58,860 nt of DNA from a virus, in the IMG/VR virus record IMGVR_UViG_3300023181_000032, positions 1 through 58,860 of that record; one strand, 5' to 3'. The position numbers and the translations under genes are program-made. Below, one piece after another: positions 14,903 to 22,847 of the stretch; within the stretch, counting starts at the first letter, position 1; each line of letters opens with the position of its first letter. Below the pieces are notes generated by a model, which was not told where the DNA came from, ran no database searches, and saw nothing but the letters and a program-made list of their open reading frames with translations.

Positions 14903-15222
14903 TGAAGCCAGATCGACAAACAGCAATCGGCAAAGTCTGCGCCAAGCACCCAGAGCTACTGGGTCAGCGCTACATCCCGAATCGCATCTGCATCGAATGC
15001 GCCAAAGAAAACAGCAAGCGTGTGTATGCCGCCCGCGAACTGACCATCGGCCAGGAAATAACCGTGCTGCGCGGAGAGATCAACAGGCTCAAGGCTGAAA
15101 ACAAAGAACTGCACGAAATGATCCTACTGACCAGAGGCGCCGATGTCCGCTTTGTGCGTCAGGACGGGAGTCAGAAGCGGGCGCAGGCAAGCAATGTGAA
15201 GGTTATTCGGGGGTGCGTGTGA
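14902..15222 (+). CDS. Small zinc-finger/coiled-coil protein
   Basis: 106 residues from an ATG overlapping the helicase stop. The N-terminus has Cys-x2-His and Cys-x2-Cys (CAKH...CIEC), a probable zinc finger. Residues 55-85 (EITVLRGEINRLKAENKELHEMI) form a coiled coil. The C-terminus is basic. It is likely a small DNA- or protein-binding accessory factor, no nearer assignment possible. Confidence 0.7.
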   Translation: MKPDRQTAIGKVCAKHPELLGQRYIPNRICIECAKENSKRVYAARELTIGQEITVLRGEINRLKAENKELHEMILLTRGADVRFVRQDGSQKRAQASNVKVIRGCV

Positions 15223-15545
15223 TGGGTATTCGTGACGAGTTCGAGGCTTACGCCGCAACAATGGGGTGGGAATCGAGGCACATGAAGCTGCGGCCGGATG
15301 GCGGATACAGCGACTGGGGTGTCCAGCCGCTTTGGCTGGCATGGCAGGCGTCTCGCGCCGCGCTGGTGATTGAGCTGCCTCAGATCGTCGCGTTCGAAGC
15401 CTGTTACGACAGTCTTCGCGAAAACGAATATGCGGGTCTGCCCGATCAATTCTCTGACTTCGACGCTGACGAGGTTTTAGCCCTGCATCGAAGTGATGAG
15501 GTTCGTGCCGCCATCGAAGCCGCTGGCGTGAAGGTGGCCCAATGA
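15222..15545 (+). CDS. Small hypothetical protein
   Basis: 107 residues, ATG at 15222 overlapping the preceding TGA. It starts MGIRDEFEAYAATMGWE and has a central WGVQPLWLAWQASRAA. That pattern (a tryptophan-rich segment followed by WQASRAA) occurs in a very common class of phage accessory proteins, also seen here in the genes at 15655 and 58342. No known function. Confidence 0.7.
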   Translation: MGIRDEFEAYAATMGWESRHMKLRPDGGYSDWGVQPLWLAWQASRAALVIELPQIVAFEACYDSLRENEYAGLPDQFSDFDADEVLALHRSDEVRAAIEAAGVKVAQ

Positions 15546-15658
15546 AACTCCCCCTCCTAATCCTAACCCTCACAGTGTTCATCACAGCCGTACAGATGAA
15601 TCAGCCGGTTGTTGCTGAGAAGCGCGTCGTGGCTTTGTCGGAGGTGTTGTTCAGATGA
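15542..15658 (+). CDS. 38-residue putative secreted or membrane peptide
   Basis: The ATG overlaps the preceding TGA (ATGA) and the stop overlaps the next ATG, so it is locked into the operon. The product begins MKLPLLILTLTVFITAV, a hydrophobic segment after one lysine, which looks like a signal or membrane anchor, followed by about 20 polar residues. No family. Confidence 0.6.
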   Translation: MKLPLLILTLTVFITAVQMNQPVVAEKRVVALSEVLFR

Positions 15659-15855
15659 ATACGCATCCGAAATTACCGATGCTCAAGGCGTTCACCGAGT
15701 TCATGCGTCGGAAGCCGAAGTCGCTCGAAGCCGCGTATGCGCGTGCGTTCGAGGCGGGATGGCAGGCGTCCGATGCCTGTAGGAGCGAACAAGAGGCAAA
15801 TGCGGCTGAAAGCACCGTGCCGCAAGGGTTTGACTGTGGGAGCGGACGGCCATGA
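15655..15855 (+). CDS. Small hypothetical protein
   Basis: 66 residues. The central segment AYARAFEAGWQASDACRSEQEA has the alanine-rich, WQAS-containing pattern common in phage accessory proteins. It overlaps both neighbours by 4 bases. No known function. Confidence 0.62.
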   Translation: MNTHPKLPMLKAFTEFMRRKPKSLEAAYARAFEAGWQASDACRSEQEANAAESTVPQGFDCGSGRP

Positions 15856-16568
15856 GTGACTTTAGCGAATTGAAGCGGTTGGCTGAGGCTGCCGCTCCGG
15901 GTCGCAACTTTGACCGCTACCCGGAGGCCGGCGGCGGGCTCAAATACGAATGTACTGGTGACGATGGTTCGTTGGTCCTCAAGGTCGATCACAAGAACGA
16001 TGAGTGGGGGTTTGTTGGCGAAAAGGGTGAGCAGGACGAGGCTTTCTTCCTCGCATGCACGCCTGCCACAGTGCTGGGGCTGGTCGCGGAGATCGAGCAA
16101 GCCAAGGCAGATGGAACTGATGCGTTTGGACTTGCGCAAGCGCGCGCCGATCAGATCGAGCAGCTCGAGGCCGAGAACGAGATTCTGCGTCGCGGCATGA
16201 AGGGTGACTACGACCTAGACGCTTGGCTTGACTGGGCGAAAGAGGCAGAAGCGCTGCGCAAGCATGCCCCAAGCGCCGAAATTATCTGGTGCGCATGTGG
16301 TGACGGATATCCAGCGAACAGTTACGGAGCTGGCTTCATGGACGCCAACGGCGGTGTCTGTGAGAACTGCGATGCGGCGAACGGCGGATTCGAATTGCGC
16401 AAGGATGCCGAGCGGTATCGATGGCTGCTCCGGAACGCAAGCGTAATCCTGGACAAGAAAGCCGCATATCAGGCTGAGACCGGATTCATCAAGTTCGACA
16501 CGATGCCCGGACGCAGGGAGACCGAGTCGGCTATTGATGCCGCCATGAGCAAGGAGGCGCAGTCATGA
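15852..16568 (+). CDS. Ead/Ea22-like phage protein
   Basis: 238 residues. The N-terminus (MSDFSELKRLAEAAAPGRN) and a C-terminal segment (DAERYRWLLRNA) are hallmarks of Ead/Ea22-like phage proteins of unknown function. A central coiled coil (about 90-120) and two cysteine pairs (CACGDG and CENC, near 150 and 175) suggest a zinc-binding module. It is a mosaic accessory protein of the ninR-like region. Confidence 0.75.
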   Translation: MSDFSELKRLAEAAAPGRNFDRYPEAGGGLKYECTGDDGSLVLKVDHKNDEWGFVGEKGEQDEAFFLACTPATVLGLVAEIEQAKADGTDAFGLAQARADQIEQLEAENEILRRGMKGDYDLDAWLDWAKEAEALRKHAPSAEIIWCACGDGYPANSYGAGFMDANGGVCENCDAANGGFELRKDAERYRWLLRNASVILDKKAAYQAETGFIKFDTMPGRRETESAIDAAMSKEAQS

Positions 16569-16981
16569 CCGAATTCGTGATGCGCGACCTCAACGACGCC
16601 AGCCGGCTGATGGGCATCCTCCATGCCACCGACTTCACCAAGCCGAAGAAGATCGTCATCAAGGATCAGGATCGCAGCGGGGAGCAGAATCGGGCTCTCC
16701 ACGCGATGCTGAGCGATATCTCAAAACAGGTCGAGCACGTCGGCAAGAAGTGGGACGTGTTGATCTGGAAGCGCCTCCTGACGGCCGCATGGCTGCGCGA
16801 GGGCGGCGAGAATCCCCAGATGATTCCAGCGCTCGACGGCCACGGCTTCGACGTCATCTATGAGCGCACCAGCCAGATGACGGTAAAGCAGTGCGCCAGC
16901 TTGATGGAGTGGGTCCAGTTCTTCGGCGACGAGCACCAGGTTCGCTGGACGGCGAAGGATGTATGGGGAGGGCGGTACTGA
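16565..16981 (+). CDS. NinB-like recombination protein
   Basis: 138 residues. The sequence around KIVIKDQDRSGEQNRALHAMLSDI, then WKRLLTAAWLRE, and a terminal SLMEWVQFFGDEHQV is typical of NinB (Orf), the lambda recombination mediator that can substitute for RecFOR and binds single-stranded DNA. Length is that of the family. It sits with ninG in the nin-like stretch, confirming a lambdoid right-arm organisation. Confidence 0.92.
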   Translation: MTEFVMRDLNDASRLMGILHATDFTKPKKIVIKDQDRSGEQNRALHAMLSDISKQVEHVGKKWDVLIWKRLLTAAWLREGGENPQMIPALDGHGFDVIYERTSQMTVKQCASLMEWVQFFGDEHQVRWTAKDVWGGRY

Positions 16982-17223
16982 TGTGTATCTGGTTCGAAGT
17001 GACGCCGCTGCACGGCAACCCTGCGGAGGTGGAGACATCAACCGAACTCGCGCTGATCGTTGGCTGCGAAGTCGGTCATCTGCCCACCAAAAGCGGATCG
17101 GCCATGCAGCAGAACGACTGCCTGTGTGATTTCGACGTTGAGGCTTTCGAGAAGCAGTTCGGCTATCGACATGACGGCGGTGAGACGACCTACGACAACT
17201 ATCTCATTCAGGTGACCGTATGA
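16981..17223 (+). CDS. Small hypothetical protein
   Basis: 80 residues from the ATG overlapping the ninB-like stop. It begins MCIWFEVTPLHGNPAEVE and has a Cys-Leu-Cys in the middle (QNDCLCDFDVEAFEKQFGY). It looks like a compact folded domain. No family recognised. Confidence 0.62.
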   Translation: MCIWFEVTPLHGNPAEVETSTELALIVGCEVGHLPTKSGSAMQQNDCLCDFDVEAFEKQFGYRHDGGETTYDNYLIQVTV

Positions 17224-17330
17224 AGACCCTCAAGGCCCTCATTCGGGTCCTCGCATGCTTCGCCTCAATGATGGAGTGCGCAGCTCTTGAGCCTTCGACA
17301 GTGAGCTTTCAGTGTGGGGGTGGAGTGTGA
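17220..17330 (+). CDS. 36-residue putative secreted peptide
   Basis: The ATG overlaps the preceding stop (ATGA) and its own stop overlaps the next start, GTG at 17327. The product MKTLKALIRVLACFASMM is followed by a polar tail with a terminal Cys-Gly-Gly-Gly-Val. A short signal-like or membrane peptide is likely. Three cysteines. No family. Confidence 0.55.
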   Translation: MKTLKALIRVLACFASMMECAALEPSTVSFQCGGGV

Positions 17331-17659
17331 TTACCGACTGGTACGTCTACTGGGTAGTGATTTGCGGGCTGGCAGCCAACATGTGGCTCACGTGGGTAGC
17401 CGGGAAATACCTTGGTCGCTTGGTTTACGCAGCTGTCGCCGCCGCCTCTTTCACGCGCTTTGCCTGGGCCTGCGGCCGTGTTCGCGGCTTCAAGGTGCGC
17501 AAGTTTCCGTATTGGGTGTATGCGCCTCAACTCTGGTTCGCCTTTCTTCTCATCGAAATGGGCTCGCCGGTTCGCACCATCTCGCACATGGGTGGCGAGG
17601 GTGTGTGGAACGGCATTGGTGATTGGACGGTGTCACCGAGTAAGGAGGCCAACCAATGA
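17327..17659 (+). CDS. Small membrane protein
   Basis: 110 residues from a GTG start overlapping the upstream stop. Hydrophobic, tryptophan- and tyrosine-rich segments at about 3-25, 28-48 and 63-80 suggest two or three membrane helices; the C-terminal third is polar. It lies between ninB- and ninG-like genes, so it is an early membrane protein rather than a holin by position. Function unknown. Confidence 0.65.
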   Translation: MITDWYVYWVVICGLAANMWLTWVAGKYLGRLVYAAVAAASFTRFAWACGRVRGFKVRKFPYWVYAPQLWFAFLLIEMGSPVRTISHMGGEGVWNGIGDWTVSPSKEANQ

Positions 17660-18267
17660 TCGGACAGGCAGCGAAGAAGTCGCCACCAGCACGCAAGAAG
17701 AAGACCTGCATCAATCCGGCCTGCGATATCCAGTTCGTGCCCGTCCAGCTTGGGCAGAAGGTTTGCGGATGGGCATGCGGCCTGGCCATCGCCCCGGCGA
17801 ATCAGGACAAGGCGCGCAAGGCCATCGAGCAGCGCGAGCGCCGGGAGATTCGGGTTCGCAAGGAGAAGCTGAAGTCGCGTGGTGACCACATGCGCGAAAC
17901 TCAACAGGCATTTAACGAATTCATTCGGTGGCGCGATCAGTTGGCTGGGCACCTGTGCATTTCCAGCGGCAAGCCCTTGGACTGGAGCGGTAACGCGGTC
18001 GATGCAGGTCACTACCGCAGCGTTGGATCGGCGCCGCACCTCAGGTTCGACGAGCGCAACTGTCACGCCCAAAGCAAGCAGGACAACCGGTTCCTGTCCG
18101 GCAACGCCGTGGATTACCGCATCGGCCTCATCGCGCGCATCGGCTTGGAGGCGGTCGACGCGCTGGAGTCGGATCAGTCAGTCCGCAAATACACGATCGA
18201 GCAGCTGCAAGAAATCAAAGCGCACTACCGCGCACTGGTCCGAGAACTGAAGGGGAGAGCAGCATGA
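17656..18267 (+). CDS. NinG/Rap-like recombination protein
   Basis: 203 residues. The N-terminal zinc site (CINPACDIQF...CGWAC), the basic linker (QRERREIRVRKEKLKSRGD) and the conserved core (CISSGKPLDWSGNAVDAGHYRSVGS, then NCHAQSKQDNRFLSGNA) are diagnostic of NinG. In lambda it is the Rap structure-specific endonuclease that resolves recombination branch points. The length fits the family. It overlaps the previous gene by 4 bases. Confidence 0.95.
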   Translation: MIGQAAKKSPPARKKKTCINPACDIQFVPVQLGQKVCGWACGLAIAPANQDKARKAIEQRERREIRVRKEKLKSRGDHMRETQQAFNEFIRWRDQLAGHLCISSGKPLDWSGNAVDAGHYRSVGSAPHLRFDERNCHAQSKQDNRFLSGNAVDYRIGLIARIGLEAVDALESDQSVRKYTIEQLQEIKAHYRALVRELKGRAA

Positions 18268-18485
18268 CAATTCTGAATCTGAAATGGACCAAGGGTGCGC
18301 CGGAAGAGTTGCTGCCGGGGATGATCGTTCGCTGCAAGGGTGTGCTGAGGCTTATTGGCACGCACACGCCCGAATCGATCTTCGCCACCATGCTCGCGGA
18401 TTGCACCGAGTACACCCAGGCGATTGCCGACTACGAGCTGGATTGGCTAAGCAGCGCCGGCATCCCGGCAAAGGCGGTGGCCTGA
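18264..18485 (+). CDS. Small hypothetical protein
   Basis: 73 residues starting MTILNLKWTKGAPEEL. It has a beta-like N-terminal half and a helical C-terminus (DYELDWLSSAGIPAKAV). It overlaps both neighbours by one to four bases. No family. Confidence 0.6.
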   Translation: MTILNLKWTKGAPEELLPGMIVRCKGVLRLIGTHTPESIFATMLADCTEYTQAIADYELDWLSSAGIPAKAVA

Positions 18486-18655
18486 TGGATTCCGCCAAGG
18501 GGAAACCATGCCCGGCCTGCGGCGAGCCGATGTCGAGCCTCGCCAGCCAGTTCATCCGCATGTGCACCGGCTGCCCGCACACCGAGGCGTGGAATCTGGA
18601 CGAGGGTCAGGCGCCACTGATTACGGAATCGCGAGATCGTGGGCTGCAGTCATGA
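18485..18655 (+). CDS. 56-residue zinc-ribbon protein
   Basis: CPACGEP near residue 10 and CTGCPH near residue 30 form a four-cysteine zinc ribbon. The ATG overlaps the preceding TGA. Such mini zinc ribbons are frequent in phage right arms; no defined role. Confidence 0.62.
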   Translation: MDSAKGKPCPACGEPMSSLASQFIRMCTGCPHTEAWNLDEGQAPLITESRDRGLQS

Positions 18656-18894
18656 CGCCAGATCAGCAGATCCAGAAGCTCAAGCGATCGGTTCAGCAGC
18701 TATCGCAGCGCCTGGTGCAGATGACAGGTGCCTGCGAGGCCATGCAACGGATTTTGGCAGAGGCGGGGATTGATCATCCTGCGCGGACGGTGAAATTCCC
18801 GATCGTCACCGACGCTGAAAACCTGCCAGAACTTCACGCCTACGAGCAATGCCAGTTACTGAAACATGCCGGTCTTTTGGGTGTTCAGGCCTGA
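18652..18894 (+). CDS. Small coiled-coil protein
   Basis: 80 residues. Residues 3-45 (QQIQKLKRSVQQLSQRLVQM) form a coiled coil, and the rest is mixed. It overlaps the zinc-ribbon gene by 4 bases. No family. Confidence 0.6.
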   Translation: MTPDQQIQKLKRSVQQLSQRLVQMTGACEAMQRILAEAGIDHPARTVKFPIVTDAENLPELHAYEQCQLLKHAGLLGVQA

Positions 18895-18923
18895 TTCGTC
18901 CGCATTAAAAGGGAGCGCCCGCC

Positions 18924-19286
18924 ATGCCCGAGCAGATGTCGTTCGATATGTTATTCCCGCCAGTGCGGCCGCGCCTGCGCATCGTGCCTCGGGTAAGGGC
19001 CGAATCAGGGCCTCAGCCCGAGCAACTGGCTATCGACTTCACAGCGCCTGTTCTGGCATCGGTGACGCGCATTCCACGCATGCCGATACGCAGTACCACC
19101 TGTGCGGGCGCAACGAAGGTGACACGCGACGGCATCACCCTGGCAGCGGCGGAGTGGGCGGCACGACTTGGGTTGAAGTGGCAGACAGTGAAGATGCGGA
19201 GGATGCGAGGGGCTAACTGGACCGAGGCGCTGGCTCCAGAGTTGAAGCGCAGCACCTTCATGAAGCATTGGAAAATGTTCGGTTAA
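18924..19286 (+). CDS. HTH-type protein at the end of the early right operon
   Basis: 120 residues. The C-terminal half (VTRDGITLAAAEWAARLGLKWQTVKMRRMRGANWTEAL) has a helix-turn-helix shape seen in many phage proteins that recognise DNA. It is the last rightward gene before the first 25-bp late element, the position of a late regulator such as Q. I cannot show that it is one. GGGAGCG precedes the start. Confidence 0.6.
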   Translation: MPEQMSFDMLFPPVRPRLRIVPRVRAESGPQPEQLAIDFTAPVLASVTRIPRMPIRSTTCAGATKVTRDGITLAAAEWAARLGLKWQTVKMRRMRGANWTEALAPELKRSTFMKHWKMFG

Positions 19287-19549
19287 CGCCAGACGTGCAG
19301 AACCTTGTCGCCGTCGCCTTCAATGGCGGCGCGCAACTTCAGGTCATCGAGCAGGGATTGCAGTCGAGTGATCTTTTCCGAATCCAGCGTGCCACCAACG
19401 ATGGCGTTCTCGGACTTGCCGGATAGAGTGATGACGAGTAGGGCGTCGGATGGGTTGTGGTCCATCGCATCAGCAGTAAGGCCCATCACTTCGGTTACCG
19501 CCATGTAAGCCGAGTCGCGGGTGGAGCCGATGAATTGTTTTGCGGTCAT
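19283..19549 (-). CDS. Leftward hypothetical protein between early and late regions
   Basis: 88 residues from the ATG at 19547-19549, preceded by AAGGGG. The product starts MTAKQFIGSTRDSAY and contains a beta-like central segment (DALLVITLSGKSENAIVGG). It is opposite to its neighbours and overlaps the end of the upstream rightward gene by 4 bases. An independently expressed accessory gene is likely. Function unknown. Confidence 0.7.
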   Translation of the reverse strand: MTAKQFIGSTRDSAYMAVTEVMGLTADAMDHNPSDALLVITLSGKSENAIVGGTLDSEKITRLQSLLDDLKLRAAIEGDGDKVLHVWR

Positions 19550-19609
19550 GAGTCTTGCCCCTTTGAGTGAAGAGGCCAGTGCATGTGACTGACGGCATAG
19601 GCGCAAGGC

Positions 19610-19634
19610 TTGTGCTGGCAATCCAGTCACATAG
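19610..19634 (+). promoter_or_regulatory. 25-bp late element, copy 1
   Basis: TTGTGC, eight bases, then ATCCAGTCACATAG-type core ending at 19634. It is one of seven copies with identical spacing between the TTG block and the core. It lies 64 bases before the membrane-protein genes that open the late region. Confidence 0.65.
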
Positions 19635-19697
19635 TCTCGCTGGTATGAGATCCGGACAGCAGTAGCCGGGCGAGCCCGAGGCCAGCGATGAGAAAAC

Positions 19698-20126
19698 ATG
19701 ACTTTACGGTGCTGGAAAATGAATGACCCTCATGGTGCAGGGTCGATCTGGCTGATCCTCGCTCTGTGGGTATGGAGCGTTGTAGAGCAATTGCATCCAG
19801 GTGCCGCCAGTGGTGCGTCATTCGGCTGCTTCTTCTTCCTGGCCTTTCCAGACCCGCAAAAGGGCACAGGCTTCGAACAGACCTTACGCAAGATTTCACT
19901 TTTGATTGCTTCATGGGGAGCTGGATACGCAACAGGCTCAGCGCTTGGACAGTCCGTCAACTGGGCTGCCTGGGCAATGCCTGTCGCGATCCTCATTTCA
20001 GCACTTGCGGCTGCAATCATCGGTGCCCTCAACCTGACCGTTCGCAACGACGCTCCGCTTCCGCAATGGCTGTCCAACATCTTGAACAGAATTCCAATTC
20101 TAAAGAGAGGCGACGATGGTCAGTGA
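19698..20126 (+). CDS. Membrane protein, holin candidate
   Basis: 142 residues (ATG at 19698; a second ATG seven codons on is possible). Hydrophobic stretches at about 16-50, 68-85 and 90-115 give about three membrane helices, and the C-terminus is basic (NRIPILKRGDDGQ). The size and topology fit a class I holin or an associated protein. It opens the late region just behind the first 25-bp element, paired with a second membrane protein. The endolysin and a better holin candidate are 33 kb away, so the lysis role is only possible. Confidence 0.6.
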   Translation: MTLRCWKMNDPHGAGSIWLILALWVWSVVEQLHPGAASGASFGCFFFLAFPDPQKGTGFEQTLRKISLLIASWGAGYATGSALGQSVNWAAWAMPVAILISALAAAIIGALNLTVRNDAPLPQWLSNILNRIPILKRGDDGQ

Positions 20127-20475
20127 AACGAGCTGGTACGACTTGATGGCCTTACACATGGCCCCGATGGTCACGTTCATCAAGTTCTGGTACGGCCCGG
20201 CCTGCCTTTCCCTTCGGTTGACCATGAACGTGATTACGGTCTGGTCAATCGTCTCGTACATGAATGGCGCGCGCACCAACATGCGAGCGACCGCGCTGGC
20301 AATCCTGCTGGCGTCCTCATCTGGCTACATGTTCTTCCAGGGCGCATCCAAGTTCGATCAGTTGAGCGCCTATGCCGAACTCGGCCTGGTCGTTTACACG
20401 TTCTGCATCACCTACATCTGCGTGGTGAACCGAGGAAACATGGCGAAGCCTCTGCGCTCGCTGTGGAAGTGGTAA
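20116..20475 (+). CDS. Membrane protein, partner of the preceding gene
   Basis: 119 residues. Hydrophobic segments at about 14-50, 58-78 and 85-105 suggest three membrane helices; the C-terminus is basic (NMAKPLRSLWKW). AGGCGACG precedes the ATG, which overlaps the previous gene by 11 bases. It could be a holin/antiholin partner or an exclusion protein. No family is recognised with certainty. Confidence 0.6.
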   Translation: MVSETSWYDLMALHMAPMVTFIKFWYGPACLSLRLTMNVITVWSIVSYMNGARTNMRATALAILLASSSGYMFFQGASKFDQLSAYAELGLVVYTFCITYICVVNRGNMAKPLRSLWKW

Positions 20476-20503
20476 TTCACATCAAGCACGGGAGCAGTGC
20501 GCA

Positions 20504-20974
20504 ATGAGCAAGTTCGTCGAGAAGCGGCCTGAGATTGAAGCGCGGCAGTTCACAGCGCTGAGCAAAGACCTCACAGCCGATTTCATCAAGTGGCTGGGCC
20601 TTGGCGCTCAGGTTACAAACACAGGCTACGAGTCGCTTGTCGTTGATGTCGTAGTGGCTGATGAGGCAGTTCGCTTAAAGCAGGGCGACTGGATAATCAA
20701 ATTAGAATCTGGGGATAAGCGAATCCTGACCGAAGCAGAGTTTTCGACTCGGTACGAGACGACAGGTATATCCGAGCCACAAAGACCGTTGAGTCTCATG
20801 GAGACGAACTTCAAAGTGCTTGTCGATGCGCATGGGTCTGCTTCATGTGGTTGCCGCCCTCATCAATGTCCGCCTCCTGTCACTCCTCGCGGCATTCCCG
20901 TCACTTCACTTCACTCAGCGCAAATTCGCTTTTGGCTGAATAAGGCGCTTGAGAAAGAAGGGCGTCCGGTATGA
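20504..20974 (+). CDS. Hypothetical phage protein
   Basis: 156 residues. The first 95 residues (KRPEIEARQFT...GDWIIKLESGDKRILTEAEFSTRYE) form a small beta-rich domain common in phages, with no known function. The C-terminal 60 residues include a Cys-Gly-Cys and CPPPVTPRGIPV, perhaps a second module. GGGAGCAG stands before the ATG. Confidence 0.7.
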   Translation: MSKFVEKRPEIEARQFTALSKDLTADFIKWLGLGAQVTNTGYESLVVDVVVADEAVRLKQGDWIIKLESGDKRILTEAEFSTRYETTGISEPQRPLSLMETNFKVLVDAHGSASCGCRPHQCPPPVTPRGIPVTSLHSAQIRFWLNKALEKEGRPV

Positions 20975-21408
20975 CCACCATCGCCTACAAAGACGGCGTG
21001 ATCGCCTATGACTCCCGTATCACTTGCGGGACCATCATCGAGCACGACGATTTCGAGAAGCTGATAGAGAGCAAGGGGGTGAAGTTCATCCTGACAGGCG
21101 CTACCAGTGACTTTCCTCGCCTCATCGACGCTTACTTCGGCGGCACCCAAAAAAACATCGATGCCACAGGCCTAGCATTCGATGGTGAGACGATCTGGTG
21201 TATGGGCCACAGCAATTATGGCGGCTTCTGGAAAACCGTCGTGTCGCCGCGCAATGTGTGCGCAATGGGCAGTGGAACGCCTCACGCCCTGACAGCGATG
21301 GATATGGGCGCCAGTGCAGGTGAAGCTGTAGAGATGGCCAAAAAGCGCGACACGGGCACCGGTGGGCAGGTTCGGTTGCTGCTGCTTGATGTGGTTGGCC
21401 TGCAATGA
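20971..21408 (+). CDS. Proteasome/HslV-like Ntn-hydrolase-family protein
   Basis: 145 residues starting M-T-T-I-A-Y. Removal of Met would expose an N-terminal threonine, as in proteasome beta and HslV peptidases. The DGVIAYDSRIT segment that follows, the central strands (KFILTGATSDF, TIWCMGH), and GSGTPHALTAMDMGASAGEAVEMA match the Ntn fold of HslV-type subunits. The family length is about 170 residues, so this is compact. It overlaps the terminase small subunit gene and lies in the packaging block, where it could be a capsid-maturation or anti-host protease. No ATPase partner is present. Activity is inferred. Confidence 0.72.
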   Translation: MTTIAYKDGVIAYDSRITCGTIIEHDDFEKLIESKGVKFILTGATSDFPRLIDAYFGGTQKNIDATGLAFDGETIWCMGHSNYGGFWKTVVSPRNVCAMGSGTPHALTAMDMGASAGEAVEMAKKRDTGTGGQVRLLLLDVVGLQ

Positions 21409-22010
21409 CGGACAAGAAGCCCACCGACTGGGAGCGGGTAGAGCTCGACTACCGCGCCGGGATGCTCACTCTGCGCGAGATGGGTGCGCTTCACTCGGTC
21501 TCGGAAGGCGCCATCCGCAAGCGCGCCAAGCGTGACAGCTGGAGTCGCGACCTCAACACCAAGATCAAAATGCGTGCAGATGAATTGGTACGCAAGGAAG
21601 AGGTACGCAAGGCGGTACGCAGCGAAACCGCTGTTTCTGAAACGCGGCAGGTTGAGATCGGTGCGGAGCTGCTCAAGGACATTAAGCTGGGTCGCAGACA
21701 GCGCGTAACGAGGGCGACGGCGCTCACCGAATGCTTGATCCAAGAGCTGGAAGCCATCACCGACAATCGCGACCTCTTCGGCAAACTGGGCGAGTTGATG
21801 GAATCGCCTGATGACAATGGCATGGACAAGCTGAACGATGCGTACCACCGCGTAATAGCGCTACAGGGCCGCATCAAGATGAACAAGGAAGTCTCGGACA
21901 CCATGAAGACCCTCTTCGCCCTGGAAGCTCAAGCGTTCGGGTTGGTCGACGATGCTTCAGAAGAATCCTACGAAGACCGCCTTGCGCGTCTGATGGAGGC
22001 GAAGGGATGA
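21405..22010 (+). CDS. Terminase small subunit (probable)
   Basis: 201 residues. The N-terminal helix-turn-helix (LTLREMGALHSVSEGAIRKRAKRDSW) is the DNA-recognition module found in many small terminases. The rest is helical with an acidic C-terminus (EESYEDRLARLMEAKG), suited to oligomerisation and large-subunit contact. It is separated from terL by five small genes, which is unusual but seen in mosaic phages. It should select the packaging site. Confidence 0.75.
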   Translation: MTDKKPTDWERVELDYRAGMLTLREMGALHSVSEGAIRKRAKRDSWSRDLNTKIKMRADELVRKEEVRKAVRSETAVSETRQVEIGAELLKDIKLGRRQRVTRATALTECLIQELEAITDNRDLFGKLGELMESPDDNGMDKLNDAYHRVIALQGRIKMNKEVSDTMKTLFALEAQAFGLVDDASEESYEDRLARLMEAKG

Positions 22011-22252
22011 GCAAATCAAACTTCGATATTCTCGCCGGCGCCATGAACATCAAGTCGCCTGAGCTGCGTGAGATTGCACTGCAGGTCCAAGCTAACAGCA
22101 AGAAGCTGAACGCTTGCGGCTACCATGAATTCTTAGAGGCGCCAGGGCAGGAAGCCAAGAAGTACGGCAAGCGCTACGTGTGCACCGAGTGCGGTGGCGA
22201 GGTGGACTGCCATGCGTACTACTGGCATCAGGACGGGCGCAGATCCAAATGA
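22007..22252 (+). CDS. Small zinc-binding protein
   Basis: 81 residues. CTECGG near residue 60, an earlier Cys near residue 37 and His-containing C-terminus (CHAYYWHQDGR) suggest a zinc site. The ATG overlaps the preceding stop. Function unknown. Confidence 0.6.
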   Translation: MSKSNFDILAGAMNIKSPELREIALQVQANSKKLNACGYHEFLEAPGQEAKKYGKRYVCTECGGEVDCHAYYWHQDGRRSK

Positions 22253-22419
22253 CCCCGCGCCACGAAACGCCACCTCTGCCAATCTTGGCGCGCAAAAAGA
22301 ACTGGACCGTCACGACGCCTCGTCACGCACCGTTTCCCATGATTGTGCAGGAGGATGTTTCTCACGATGAGGCGCTGGAGATCGCGCGTACAATCTGGCC
22401 ACTGGCGATAGTTGATTGA
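22249..22419 (+). CDS. 56-residue hypothetical protein
   Basis: The ATG overlaps the preceding TGA. The product is proline-rich at first (MTPRHETPPLPIL), then beta-like (NWTVTTPRHAPFPMIV) and ends with a helix (HDEALEIARTIWPLAIVD). No family. Confidence 0.55.
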   Translation: MTPRHETPPLPILARKKNWTVTTPRHAPFPMIVQEDVSHDEALEIARTIWPLAIVD

Positions 22420-22426
22420 GGCTCGC

Positions 22427-22807
22427 ATGAAAACCACCGATACACCCAATCTCGCGCAACTGATTCAAGATCGACTCAACGCGCCTGCCGCAGATCGCGG
22501 AGAAATAGGTCTGACCGAAATCGGCATGTTCCTCAAGCAGTGCGACAACGACCTGATCGTCGAGTACGTCGAGGATGACGACAGATTGAAAGTCGCTATG
22601 TCCAGGCTGTTTGACTTCAGCGATTACGAGCGATGGCAGGACGCGAAGTTCGGGCCGCCAAAGCCGCACACTGATGTCCTCATTTACTACGGTGGAAAGC
22701 AGCGCATCGCCTCGCACAATGGTGACGGTCTGTTCCGCGATGAGGCAGGCAAGATATTGATGGTTACGCACTGGCAGCCGCTACCAGATCCGCCGAAGAT
22801 GAAATGA
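22427..22807 (+). CDS. Hypothetical protein with DUF551-like C-terminus
   Basis: 126 residues from the ATG at 22427. The last third (FGPPKPHTDVLIYYGGKQ...GKILMVTHWQPLPDPP) recalls the DUF551-type module (PxPHxDVLxY...THWQPLPxPP) of many phage proteins. The N-terminal part is helical and acidic. It is the last gene before a terminator. Function unknown. Confidence 0.68.
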   Translation: MKTTDTPNLAQLIQDRLNAPAADRGEIGLTEIGMFLKQCDNDLIVEYVEDDDRLKVAMSRLFDFSDYERWQDAKFGPPKPHTDVLIYYGGKQRIASHNGDGLFRDEAGKILMVTHWQPLPDPPKMK

Positions 22808-22814
22808 ATACCAA

Positions 22815-22843
22815 GCCCAGCCCTAAACCAGCTGGGTTTTTTT
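22815..22843 (+). terminator. Rho-independent terminator
   Basis: CCCAGC and GCTGGG flank a nine-base loop and are followed by seven T. It ends the transcript of the small-terminase gene group and is followed within five bases by late element copy 2. Confidence 0.88.
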
Positions 22844-22847
22844 GTGC

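Noticed and set aside
18924-19286. Assignment of the HTH protein as late antiterminator Q
   Set aside because: Position fits, but no Q-type motif or zinc finger is visible and no Q-binding site is defined. Kept as an HTH protein of unknown role.
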